A DNA stretch of 6,673 nucleotides, taken from contig CAMMNR010000101.1 in the NCBI GenBank assembly GCA_946498265.1, positions 1 to 6,673 on the forward strand. The letters run 5' to 3'. A program made the position numbers and the translations under genes. Positions 1 to 6,239 of this stretch are shown piece after piece. Below the pieces are notes generated by a model. The model had not been told where the DNA came from. It saw only the letters and a program-made list of their open reading frames with translations, and made no database searches. This DNA comes from an uncultured Clostridium sp. (GTDB lineage: Bacteria > Bacillota > Clostridia > TANB77 > CAG-508). Every line of letters begins with the position of its first letter. Position 1 is the stretch's first letter.

Positions 1-343
1 TAAGACAATAGAAACATTAAGAGACTTACACGATGAAACAGGAATTCCAATTGTTCTGGTAGGAATGAGTTTAGCTAAACACAAGTTAAAAAAGCATACG
101 CATTTATTTGATAGAATTTCAGAGATTTATAACTTTACTGAGTTTGAATATTCGGATATAAAGCAAATTGTAGACGAGATTTCAGAAGTTGAAATGACAA
201 AAGAAGTAATAAGCGCAATTCATCGAAAAGCGAAGAGTTTTAGAAAGATTGTTGAAGTAATTAACACATTAGAAAATATAGCTCAAATAAATGGTATAAA
301 GATGATTGATGAAAATATAGTTCGGGAGGTTTTTGGTGGATAA
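1..343 (+). CDS. MuB/TniB-like AAA+ transposition ATPase, 3' end only
   Basis: The frame is open from the window edge (first full codon at position 2), so only the last 113 residues are present and the Walker A and B motifs lie outside. The start of the fragment, a DLHDETGIP stretch followed by the hydrophobic strand IVLVGMS, matches the sensor-1 region of MuB/TniB/TnsC-type ATPases. The FDRI that follows is where these proteins place a conserved arginine after sensor 1. The remaining ~80 residues are a helical lid and C-terminal domain. In this family the ATP-bound protein coats target DNA and delivers it to a DDE transposase, and it controls target choice. The transposase gene would be expected just upstream. 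The next gene overlaps this one by 8 nt, which implies joint expression. The ATM at 65 is internal, not a start. An ExeA/IstB-type ATPase is a less likely alternative. Confidence 0.8.
   Translation, partial: KTIETLRDLHDETGIPIVLVGMSLAKHKLKKHTHLFDRISEIYNFTEFEYSDIKQIVDEISEVEMTKEVISAIHRKAKSFRKIVEVINTLENIAQINGIKMIDENIVREVFGG
324..330 (+). promoter_or_regulatory. Ribosome binding site deciding a GTG start
   Basis: GGGAGGT lies inside the end of the ATPase gene. It is only 2 nt from the in-frame TTG at 333, but GGAGG is 6 nt from the GTG at 336. GTG 336 is therefore the better start for the downstream recombinase-like gene. Confidence 0.7.
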
Positions 344-1127
344 AATTCTTAAAGCCGCTAAAAAATTAAAGGCATTTACTATTGAAGATATTGTTATGCT
401 TTGTGATATTGATGCCGATATGGTTGAAAAATTTTTGCAAGAATCAGAAAATATAAAATCGTGCGGAGATAAATTTGAATATATTGAAACCATAAAAGCA
501 GAAGATAAATTTAAAATTATTGATAAAGATATTCCAAGCAAAAATTCGGATATTAATGTAATTGAGGCTTGTGAAATGTTTTTGATTATTAAAAAGAAGG
601 TTTTGACAGAATCCTCTCTCCAATCTTACAAAACATTTGTTTATGCACAGATTATTCCGTATTTTAGGAAATTCAATCTTAAAGATATAACCGTTCAAGA
701 TATTGAGAATTTTAGAAAATATATGCAACAAAATAAAGTATCTGAACGCAGGATTAAGAATATTCTCACATTATTAAACCAAATCATAAAATATTTTCAA
801 AATGAGGGTTATATAGATAAAACCTGTGTTTTTGAGATAAAAAGAATTGCCAATATACCTAAAAGACAAATTCAAATTCTAACACCGGAACAAGTTGCAC
901 AACTTTTCAAGATAACAAACAAAAAATACCCATATCTTACTCCAATTATACAAAATTTGATTACCTTAAAACAGCCTTTGAACACAATTTTAACAGGTAG
1001 TGAACAACAAAAGAAATACACAAAACGAAGAATAAGAAAAGATTTTTACAAAATAAAACAGGAACTTGGATTAACAAATTGTATGTTTGATGATTTAAGA
1101 TATTGCAACAAAACGAAAAAAGTTTAA
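336..1127 (+). CDS. Tyrosine-recombinase-derived protein lacking catalytic residues
   Basis: A 263-residue protein. Residues ~12-50 look like a small winged helix (KAFTIEDIV onward, ending in GDKFEYI). Residues ~75-165 match the SAM-like core-binding domain of phage-type integrases, and ILTPEQVAQLF (181-191) is the usual entry into the catalytic domain. Instead of the first-arginine motif (GxRxxE) the sequence then runs PIIQNLITLKQPLNTILTGS and goes straight to a segment resembling the late catalytic domain (KKYTKRRIRKDFYKI, then ELGLTN). It ends eight residues after FDDLRYC (251-257). That motif aligns with HDLRHT of box II but has Asp and Tyr in place of both histidines; R255 is kept. About 60 residues appear to be missing in the middle, and the region carrying the nucleophilic tyrosine is absent. 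It probably binds DNA but cannot recombine it. The 8-nt overlap with the MuB-like gene suggests a structural or regulatory role in transposition. Decay of a real integrase is the alternative. Confidence 0.7.
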   Translation: MDKILKAAKKLKAFTIEDIVMLCDIDADMVEKFLQESENIKSCGDKFEYIETIKAEDKFKIIDKDIPSKNSDINVIEACEMFLIIKKKVLTESSLQSYKTFVYAQIIPYFRKFNLKDITVQDIENFRKYMQQNKVSERRIKNILTLLNQIIKYFQNEGYIDKTCVFEIKRIANIPKRQIQILTPEQVAQLFKITNKKYPYLTPIIQNLITLKQPLNTILTGSEQQKKYTKRRIRKDFYKIKQELGLTNCMFDDLRYCNKTKKV

Positions 1128-1133
1128 TTAATT

Positions 1134-1200
1134 TTTCAGTCTTATTTCAGTTTGAATTGACAAAATGAAATAAAAGTGATATAATAAATATGTAATTTCA
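1134..1200 (+). promoter_or_regulatory. Operator-like repeats around the fic promoter
   Basis: TTTCAGT occurs twice with an 11-bp period (1134-1140 and 1145-1151). A perfect 8-bp inverted repeat, TTATTTCA (1142-1149) and TGAAATAA (1166-1173), has its 16-bp spacer centred on the -35 hexamer, and its right arm lies in the -35/-10 spacer. A further ATTTCA half-site lies at 1195-1200, near the expected transcription start. The arrangement suits a dimeric repressor that blocks RNA polymerase. The winged helix of the Fic protein is a possible autoregulator (inference). Confidence 0.5.
1157..1185 (+). promoter_or_regulatory. Consensus sigma70 promoter for fic
   Basis: The -35 is TTGACA (1157-1162) and the -10 is TATAAT (1180-1185), both perfect, with a 17-bp spacer. 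A TG at 1177-1178 adds an extended -10. The start site would be near 1192, giving a leader of only ~23 nt before the fic ATG. A promoter this strong in front of a self-inhibited enzyme is likely held in check by a repressor. Confidence 0.88.
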
Positions 1201-1214
1201 ATTATGGAGTTGCC

Positions 1215-2360
1215 ATGGATAATAGAGCAGGAATATACAAAACAAATTTATCAGGCAAAATGACTTACAAATCATTTGTACCATCAGTTTTACCACCTAG
1301 TCCACCGATAGAACTTAATAATGAAATTGTGGATTTATTAATTAAAGCTAGTAAACAACTTGCTTTATTAGAAGGAATATCAAGTAGAATTCCCAATATT
1401 CATCTGTTTATTTCGATGTATGTTAGGAAAGAAGCCCTTATGTCTTCTCAAATTGAAGGCACTCAAGCAACTTTAGAAGATGTATTAGACCCAATGCTTG
1501 AAGAAAATACCAATAGACCTGTTGCCGATGTTATAAATTATATTAAAGCTACTGATTTTGCGATAAATAGATTGAAAGTATTACCTTTGTGTAATCGCTT
1601 AATTAAAGAAGCTCATGAAGTTTTACTATCAGGCGTAAGAGGACAAAATAAAAGTCCTGGAGAATTTAGACATTCACAAAACTGGATTGGTGCAACAGGA
1701 TGTGATTTGCAAAATGCTCGATATATCCCGCCTAATGTTGAAGATATGATTCAGTCAATGTCTGATTTAGAAAAATATATTAATGGTGACGGTGACCTTG
1801 ATGTTTTAATCAGAGCAGGATTAATTCATTATCAATTTGAAACAATTCATCCATTCTTAGATGGTAATGGTAGAATTGGGCGTCTTTTAATAACTTTATT
1901 TTTAATGGAAAAGAAAGTTTTAAGCACACCGGCATTGTATATTTCTTATTTCTTGAAAAAAAATAGAATTGAATACTACGACAGAATGAACGAAGTTCGA
2001 TTAAAAGGCAATTATGAACAGTGGATTAAATTTTTCTTAGAAGCCGTCTTTGAATCAGCAAAAGATGCCGTTGAAACTATAGATAAATTAATAGCTTTGC
2101 ATGATAACTATTATCTTAAAATCGAAGGTTTGGGACGTCGTGCTAAAAATGCAATGAGAATTTTTGAATACTTAGAATCAAACCCTATTATTGATATTCA
2201 AAAAACATCTAAGGAACTTGATATAGCTTACAATACAATGTCTAGTATTGTAAAAGATTTAATTCGTATAGGTGTACTTGAACAGACTTCAAACCAAAGT
2301 AGAAATAGAACTTTTGTTTATAAAGAGTATTTGGAAATCTTGAAAGAAGGCACTGTATAA
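1215..2360 (+). CDS. fic: Fic family protein (class II, putative AMP transferase) with C-terminal winged helix
   Basis: A complete protein of 381 residues, the usual length for the SoFic-like group. The N-terminal Fic-associated helical region carries the class II inhibitory motif SSQIEG (77-82; S77, E81, G82), whose glutamate blocks productive ATP binding in this family. FRHSQNWIGA (151-160) and YIPP form the target-docking flap. The active-site loop HPFLDGNGRIGR (212-223) is intact, with catalytic H212 and the phosphate-binding GNGR. Residues ~312-372 form a winged helix-turn-helix, suggesting DNA binding or autoregulation. Family members transfer AMP from ATP to Ser, Thr or Tyr of target proteins, and some also remove it; the target here is unknown. 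The ATG is fixed by GGAG (1206-1209) 5 nt upstream and by its own consensus promoter. It is monocistronic and convergent to the ABC-3C operon, and it is probably cargo of the mobile element. No separate antitoxin gene is adjacent, as expected for an internally inhibited Fic. Confidence 0.95.
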   Translation: MDNRAGIYKTNLSGKMTYKSFVPSVLPPSPPIELNNEIVDLLIKASKQLALLEGISSRIPNIHLFISMYVRKEALMSSQIEGTQATLEDVLDPMLEENTNRPVADVINYIKATDFAINRLKVLPLCNRLIKEAHEVLLSGVRGQNKSPGEFRHSQNWIGATGCDLQNARYIPPNVEDMIQSMSDLEKYINGDGDLDVLIRAGLIHYQFETIHPFLDGNGRIGRLLITLFLMEKKVLSTPALYISYFLKKNRIEYYDRMNEVRLKGNYEQWIKFFLEAVFESAKDAVETIDKLIALHDNYYLKIEGLGRRAKNAMRIFEYLESNPIIDIQKTSKELDIAYNTMSSIVKDLIRIGVLEQTSNQSRNRTFVYKEYLEILKEGTV

Positions 2361-2380
2361 TTTTACAATCCTATAAAATT
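2359..2380. terminator. Weak hairpin between convergent genes, possible terminator
   Basis: A perfect 7-bp AT-only inverted repeat, AATTTTA (2359-2365) and TAAAATT (2374-2380), with an 8-nt loop overlaps the fic stop codon. It lies in the 65-bp gap between the convergent fic and ABC ATPase genes. A second, shorter pair, ATTGC (2392-2396) and GCAAT (2416-2420), lies nearer the ATPase gene. Neither has a GC-rich stem or a clean T-tract, so the call is weak. Confidence 0.25.
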
Positions 2381-2425
2381 CTTAAATAATAATTGCAAAG
2401 AATTAAAAATGCTAAGCAATGTCTT

Positions 2426-4384
2426 TTATCCTTTATTTATCCATTCATAAGGTAACAATGCTTTATTATTTCGCCATTCTTCAATTAATGAATTTTGAAA
2501 ATCATCACTTTTTAGATTTGCATGTTCGGTAATAATTATTTGGAATTGTCCATTTTGTTTCTTTACAAAATCAAAAAGAAAATCAAATAAATTTAATACA
2601 TGTTCTCTTTCGCTTTCTGAAACAATACCTTTCTCTTTATATGCTTCTATATTTTCTTCGGTTTCGGTCAAGAAGTATACTTGAGAGGGCTGATCTAAAA
2701 ATAAAAACTTTGGAACAGGACGTTTGTGTTTTATAAAATGATTGTGAAAAGCCATTGTAGTTATCAAATTGTAATATAAATAGGTTTGTGCACTTCCAGT
2801 ATCTTCTAATGAGAAAAATTCATTTTCTTCACTATCATATATATTGATTGAAACATTTTTAGGGTCATATGCAATTTTGTCTTTTCTGTGTTCTAAATTG
2901 GTTTTAAGATTATTATTTAATTCTGTCATATCTGAATTTAGGTTTGAAATTATGGAATTAAATTTTGCTTCTTCTTTTTTATAATCCAATAATTTATCTA
3001 TATTCTCAATTTGTTTTTCCAGATTTTTTATTTCTTCTGTCAAATAGTCTTTATTTTCTAATTTTTCAACACTATCTAGCCATAAAGAAATTCTACCAAT
3101 TGTTAGTAAATATTTGTTTTCTAATTTTTTATTATTTTCATATTGTTCTTCTTGTTTTTGTAATGCTATAATATTCTCTTTATTTTTACTATATTCATTT
3201 TTTAATGTTACTAGTTCTTGGTTTAATAATTGTTCCTGTTTTTTTAACTTAGGAAAACTTGCCATTGCAGTACCTAAAGAATTTTTAATTTCTTTATATA
3301 CTCCTTCTATACTGGCAATATTGGGAGTTTTCTCTTTTATTGGCGAAGAACATAATGGACAAACATGACTATCTTCAAAATCTCTATATAATTCTATAGA
3401 ACGAAGTCTCACTTCATGATATTTCTTTTCTGTTTCATATGAATTTATTATATCTAATCGAGAATTAATCGCAGATAGTTCTATATTAATACTATAAATT
3501 TTGTTTTTTATTTGTTCATTTTCTTTGAATAAATCATCTAATTTTGTTTTGTTTGATAAATCTATATCAAAAACAGGTTTATTATTTTGAGCTTGCAATA
3601 ATAAATCATATATCTTATTTGTTTCATTTGGTAGCTCTAAACCTGAATCTAATATACCAATATTTTGACATTCTAATAATAAGCTCAATCCACGAGCAAG
3701 TCCTTCGCCCTTAATTTTTTCATTTTCTTCAATTTCTCTTAATTTTTTTCTTAATTCTTTTTCAAGTTGCTCTTTTTGGTTTAGTAGATCTATTTTATCC
3801 TCTCGCATTGCTCCAATAAAATAAGGTAGAGTATTTTTTAAGTCTTGTTTTTCCCAGTAATCTTTTACTGCTGGAAATAGAGTATCTTTTTGAGATATAG
3901 TTCCTTGCAATTGAAATGCATAATTTAACGCATGTCTTAAACTTATCTGAAAAGGTTTTCTAGTCGGATTATTATTTGGTATATACTTGATTTGATTTAT
4001 ACCTAACTTCGATGCAATTAATAATTCAATGGCATCTATATTGGAGTTTGGTTCTTCCGGTGCTATTTTAGGAATATTTATATTTTCACCTTCAATTAAG
4101 TATGCTTCATTTGTTGTTTTAGATGGGAATTCTGGATTTTTTCTTGCGATAAAAATCTCTTCATTTTCTATTTGGATTTTTATTGCAAACCAAGATACAG
4201 CTTTTCTTATATTTCTAGCAACTTTACAATTTTTACTTCCAAGACAGTAATCAACAATATCTATTAATGAAGATTTCCCGGTCGATGATTTACCTGAAAT
4301 AATATTAATTTTTCCTGTTTTAAATTTTAATTCTCTAACATTTAAACCATCTTTACTGTATAATATAATTTCTAAAATTTGCAT
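2426..4384 (-). CDS. ABC-3C system SMC/Rad50-like ATPase (DUF3732 family)
   Basis: A 652-residue ABC ATPase of the SMC/Rad50 type. Walker A is GKSSTGKSS (31-39) in the strand-loop INIISGKSSTGKSSLI. Two long charged coiled-coil stretches (~195-335 and ~365-500) flank a CPLC motif at 342-345, which resembles the zinc hook of Rad50. The C-terminal lobe has a degenerate signature, TGSAQ (529-533), a Walker B FLFLDQPSQVYF (560-571) with D564 followed by Gln instead of Glu, and a switch histidine in IIITEHANL (H621). The LDQPSQVYF form is, from memory, characteristic of DUF3732. In ABC-3C systems this protein is the predicted DNA- or invader-sensing motor that controls a partner effector. It is the last gene of the operon. 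Its ATG shares a base with the stop of the middle component (TAATG), and GGGAG (4395-4399) lies 10 nt upstream. The gene appears intact. Confidence 0.88.
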   Translation of the reverse strand: MQILEIILYSKDGLNVRELKFKTGKINIISGKSSTGKSSLIDIVDYCLGSKNCKVARNIRKAVSWFAIKIQIENEEIFIARKNPEFPSKTTNEAYLIEGENINIPKIAPEEPNSNIDAIELLIASKLGINQIKYIPNNNPTRKPFQISLRHALNYAFQLQGTISQKDTLFPAVKDYWEKQDLKNTLPYFIGAMREDKIDLLNQKEQLEKELRKKLREIEENEKIKGEGLARGLSLLLECQNIGILDSGLELPNETNKIYDLLLQAQNNKPVFDIDLSNKTKLDDLFKENEQIKNKIYSINIELSAINSRLDIINSYETEKKYHEVRLRSIELYRDFEDSHVCPLCSSPIKEKTPNIASIEGVYKEIKNSLGTAMASFPKLKKQEQLLNQELVTLKNEYSKNKENIIALQKQEEQYENNKKLENKYLLTIGRISLWLDSVEKLENKDYLTEEIKNLEKQIENIDKLLDYKKEEAKFNSIISNLNSDMTELNNNLKTNLEHRKDKIAYDPKNVSINIYDSEENEFFSLEDTGSAQTYLYYNLITTMAFHNHFIKHKRPVPKFLFLDQPSQVYFLTETEENIEAYKEKGIVSESEREHVLNLFDFLFDFVKKQNGQFQIIITEHANLKSDDFQNSLIEEWRNNKALLPYEWINKG

Positions 4385-4860
4385 TAAATATTTACTCCCA
4401 TTGTTATGAATACATTATAGGCATCTCCGCAAAGAGCTAAAAAATTTCCTATTTTTTCAGATTTTTCAAAATATTTTTTGAGCTCAACTTCTGATATTTT
4501 ATTCGATGTTTCAATAATTAATAATTCTCCATTGATTATTTTTATAAGCCCAAGTTTGGCTAAAAATAATAAGCCTTCTTTTGTAATTTGTTTAAAATCT
4601 ATTATTCGTTCAGCAAAATCATTTAACAAATCTGGTTTATTTTGAAACCACGATGAAAAACTTTTTCTGGTATATGCAATATCTTCAAATATTTGTGGTT
4701 TAAATATAAGTGGCAAGACGAAGTATATTAAAGGATATGGCATTGAGGTCTTTTTATTCTGATATCCTTTTATTGCACAATGAAGGATTTTTCCACAAAA
4801 AGCAGGATTATATAAATAAGCAATTTCTGGAGCTCTTTTCTCCCACACTTCCATCAGCAT
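4384..4860 (-). CDS. ABC-3C system middle component
   Basis: A 158-residue soluble protein. The N-terminus (WEKRAPEIAYLYNPAFC, 6-22) has the pattern of the three-component ABC system middle component families. From memory the closest is the MC3/DUF6521 type, but the number is not certain. A hydrophobic strand-helix PLIYFVLPLIF (43-53) follows, then helices and a possible winged-helix-like part (ITKEGLLFLAKLGLIKI, 92-108). It has no signal peptide and no evident catalytic motif. Such proteins are predicted to bridge the SMC-like ATPase and the effector, much as LmuC does in Lamassu. The start ATG shares its A with the stop of the effector gene (TAATG), with GGAGG at 4871-4875 ten nt upstream. 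A second ATG two codons downstream (4852-4854) is possible but further from the ribosome site. Its position between ATPase and effector is the main support for the role. Confidence 0.75.
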   Translation of the reverse strand: MLMEVWEKRAPEIAYLYNPAFCGKILHCAIKGYQNKKTSMPYPLIYFVLPLIFKPQIFEDIAYTRKSFSSWFQNKPDLLNDFAERIIDFKQITKEGLLFLAKLGLIKIINGELLIIETSNKISEVELKKYFEKSEKIGNFLALCGDAYNVFITMGVNI

Positions 4861-6128
4861 TAATTTCCAACCTCCGTCTCTAATCTTTCTTCTTGGTTTT
4901 CATTTAAACTCAATTTTTGAACATATTCAGGATGCCAACCTATTCTGAGGGAATTTGATAATATGTGATAAGAACCACGCATAATATAGAACCCCCTATT
5001 TGAATGTACTCCACCACTACATATTGGTAATTTTAAATCTCCAACTTGAAAATATATATCTTTACCTAATTTTATTTTGTCACTTTCACTAATTATCGTG
5101 TGAGTATTTTCTAATTTTGATTTTACTTGTTCCCATTCACGAATAAGTCGTTGCTCATATTGGCTTAAATCACCTATATATAACTTACCCTCTTTTATCC
5201 ATTTACTTCTTTGCATATAAGCGCGATAATAGTCTAAAATAGCATTGGTTATTTCATTATCGTTAACTAATATTAAATTAAGTTGCTTTATAAAATTCTT
5301 TTGTTCTGGAGATAAGCATTCGGCAGTTACATCACTAAAATCAAATTCATAATCTATTGGTAAACTATCTTTTTTAAATTCATCACTTATATCAGATATT
5401 TTTTCATTAAGTTCGTTATATGTAATCGGAATGCTATTTTTTTCTATCAGATTATTTATAACTTTGCTAAACCACCATCCGATTAATTTTTCATAAAAAT
5501 AGTTTATTTGTTCTCTTCGTACAGAAAATCGCAAAATTTGTTTAATATTGTTCTGTACATTTTCAATTTCCGGTTGATTATCTAAAATATATATGTTTTG
5601 AACTAACTTAGTCTTTAATTGTAAATCTAAACTATCAAAGGACACATAGCAATCCTCATTTACATGTTTTCTTATATTATCATTTAATAATCTCTTGTTT
5701 TTATTTTCAACTCCCTCTTCAGATATTTTTATAAGTTCTTCAAGTGCTTCTTGTGTATTTCTTAAATTTTTATCAATAGACAATTTATTAGCTATGCTAT
5801 TTATGCTAGCACCTACAGTTGTTGTTAAAATAAAAGTTGTATCATTTACGTCGATTTCTTTACTCTTAATTCTCTCTGACCATATACGCAAAGTTTTCCA
5901 TAAATCTTCACTTTTATCTGAGATAGAACCTTGCCTATTAATATGATGTTTATTTTGATATAAGGTTAAATGATTATTCCCCATTTGAAAATCAATATCA
6001 TCAATGTTTTCTATATATATTTGAGCATTATTACATTCTTCAATATCCTTACTCATTAGTATTTGCAATGCAAAAAATGGTTGATAAAAATAGCCTAACA
6101 TTGATGATTGTGCAGAGGAATCAAACAT
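4860..6128 (-). CDS. ABC-3C effector: Cap4/DUF4297-like nuclease domain plus C-terminal ABC-3C domain
   Basis: A 422-residue protein, first gene of the operon. The N-terminal ~110 residues open with GYFYQPFFALQIL (12-24). They go on to IYIENIDDIDF (37-47) and LTLYQNKHH (55-62), then SEDLWKTLRIW (73-83) and a strand ending TTFILTTT. The order Gln, E40, the D43-D46 acidic cluster and Q58-x-K60 matches PD-(D/E)xK-type nucleases of the DUF4297/Cap4 kind, in which QxK replaces (D/E)xK. The middle is helical. The C-terminal SNRGFYIMRGSYH followed by GWHPEY (376-402) resembles the C-terminal domains that tie effectors to the other ABC-3C parts. It is predicted to cut DNA when licensed by the ATPase. 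The chosen ATG has AAGGA (6137-6141) 8 nt upstream; an upstream in-frame TTG at 6164 would add 12 residues that look non-conserved. The exact nuclease subfamily is uncertain. Confidence 0.68.
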   Translation of the reverse strand: MFDSSAQSSMLGYFYQPFFALQILMSKDIEECNNAQIYIENIDDIDFQMGNNHLTLYQNKHHINRQGSISDKSEDLWKTLRIWSERIKSKEIDVNDTTFILTTTVGASINSIANKLSIDKNLRNTQEALEELIKISEEGVENKNKRLLNDNIRKHVNEDCYVSFDSLDLQLKTKLVQNIYILDNQPEIENVQNNIKQILRFSVRREQINYFYEKLIGWWFSKVINNLIEKNSIPITYNELNEKISDISDEFKKDSLPIDYEFDFSDVTAECLSPEQKNFIKQLNLILVNDNEITNAILDYYRAYMQRSKWIKEGKLYIGDLSQYEQRLIREWEQVKSKLENTHTIISESDKIKLGKDIYFQVGDLKLPICSGGVHSNRGFYIMRGSYHILSNSLRIGWHPEYVQKLSLNENQEERLETEVGN

Positions 6129-6130
6129 AT

Positions 6131-6180
6131 ACCTAATCCTTATGATGTGATTATTATAAATCAAAAATAATTAATTAGGT
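6131..6180 (-). repeat. Inverted repeat in the leader of the ABC-3C operon
   Basis: ACCTAAT and ATTAGGT form a perfect 7-bp inverted repeat (6174-6180 and 6131-6137) separated by 36 nt. The downstream arm fills the space between the AAGGA ribosome site and the effector ATG. If both arms are transcribed, pairing could limit translation; if transcription starts inside, it could be an operator. Short enough to be chance. Confidence 0.35.
6137..6141 (-). promoter_or_regulatory. Ribosome binding site deciding the effector start
   Basis: On the minus strand AAGGA lies 8 nt before the ATG at 6126-6128. It lies downstream of the in-frame TTG at 6162-6164, so it can only serve the ATG. Confidence 0.7.
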
Positions 6181-6231
6181 ACTAATAATTTGTGTTAATT
6201 ATATAGATTGTAAAACTATTGAATAATTATA
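6153..6231 (-). promoter_or_regulatory. Probable promoter region of the ABC-3C operon (box not decided)
   Basis: Read on the minus strand, three TATAAT hexamers occur (6226-6231, 6198-6203 and 6153-6158), but none has a good -35 at 16-18 bp. A TTTACA (6209-6214) sits 18 bp ahead of the weaker AATTAT (6185-6190). The region is very AT-rich, so chance -10 matches are expected. Transcription probably starts within it, but the true start cannot be chosen by eye. Confidence 0.4.
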
Positions 6232-6239
6232 AAAACTTG

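Larger units (their letters stand above)
1..1127 (+). mobile_element. Partial Mu/Tn7-like transposition module
   Basis: The MuB/TniB-like ATPase and the overlapping recombinase-derived gene form one transcription unit. It reads as the downstream part of a transposition operon whose DDE transposase gene would lie left of the window. Genes to the right (Fic, then an ABC-3C operon) are typical cargo. Neither transposon end could be placed with confidence, so the limits given are those of the recognisable module, not of the element. Confidence 0.55.
2426..6128 (-). other. ABC-three-component (ABC-3C) conflict-system operon
   Basis: The effector, middle component and DUF3732 ATPase are transcribed leftward in that order, with two 1-base stop-start overlaps (TAATG at 4858-4862 and 4382-4386). 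Each junction has a purine-rich ribosome site (GGAGG or GGGAG) 10 nt before the downstream ATG, consistent with coupled translation and fixed stoichiometry. The three-part composition is what defines ABC-3C systems, which were predicted computationally to act against invading DNA. A defence role here is inference. Confidence 0.8.

Noticed and set aside
269..731. Two minus-strand open frames opposite the transposition genes
   Set aside because: They overlap the well-supported plus-strand ATPase and recombinase-like genes and have low-complexity Ile/Phe/Asn-rich translations.
2965..4250. Several open frames on the plus strand within the ATPase gene, encoding very hydrophobic peptides
   Set aside because: They are antisense to the charged coiled-coil codons of the ATPase, which explains the hydrophobic Phe/Leu-rich translation, and they have no family resemblance.
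5695..5946. Plus-strand open frame inside the effector gene
   Set aside because: Antisense shadow of a well-supported gene, with a membrane-like composition arising from the complementary codons.
6129..6164. N-terminal extension of the effector from a TTG at 6164
   Set aside because: The start is a rare codon, and the good ribosome site AAGGA lies inside this extension, 8 nt before an ATG.
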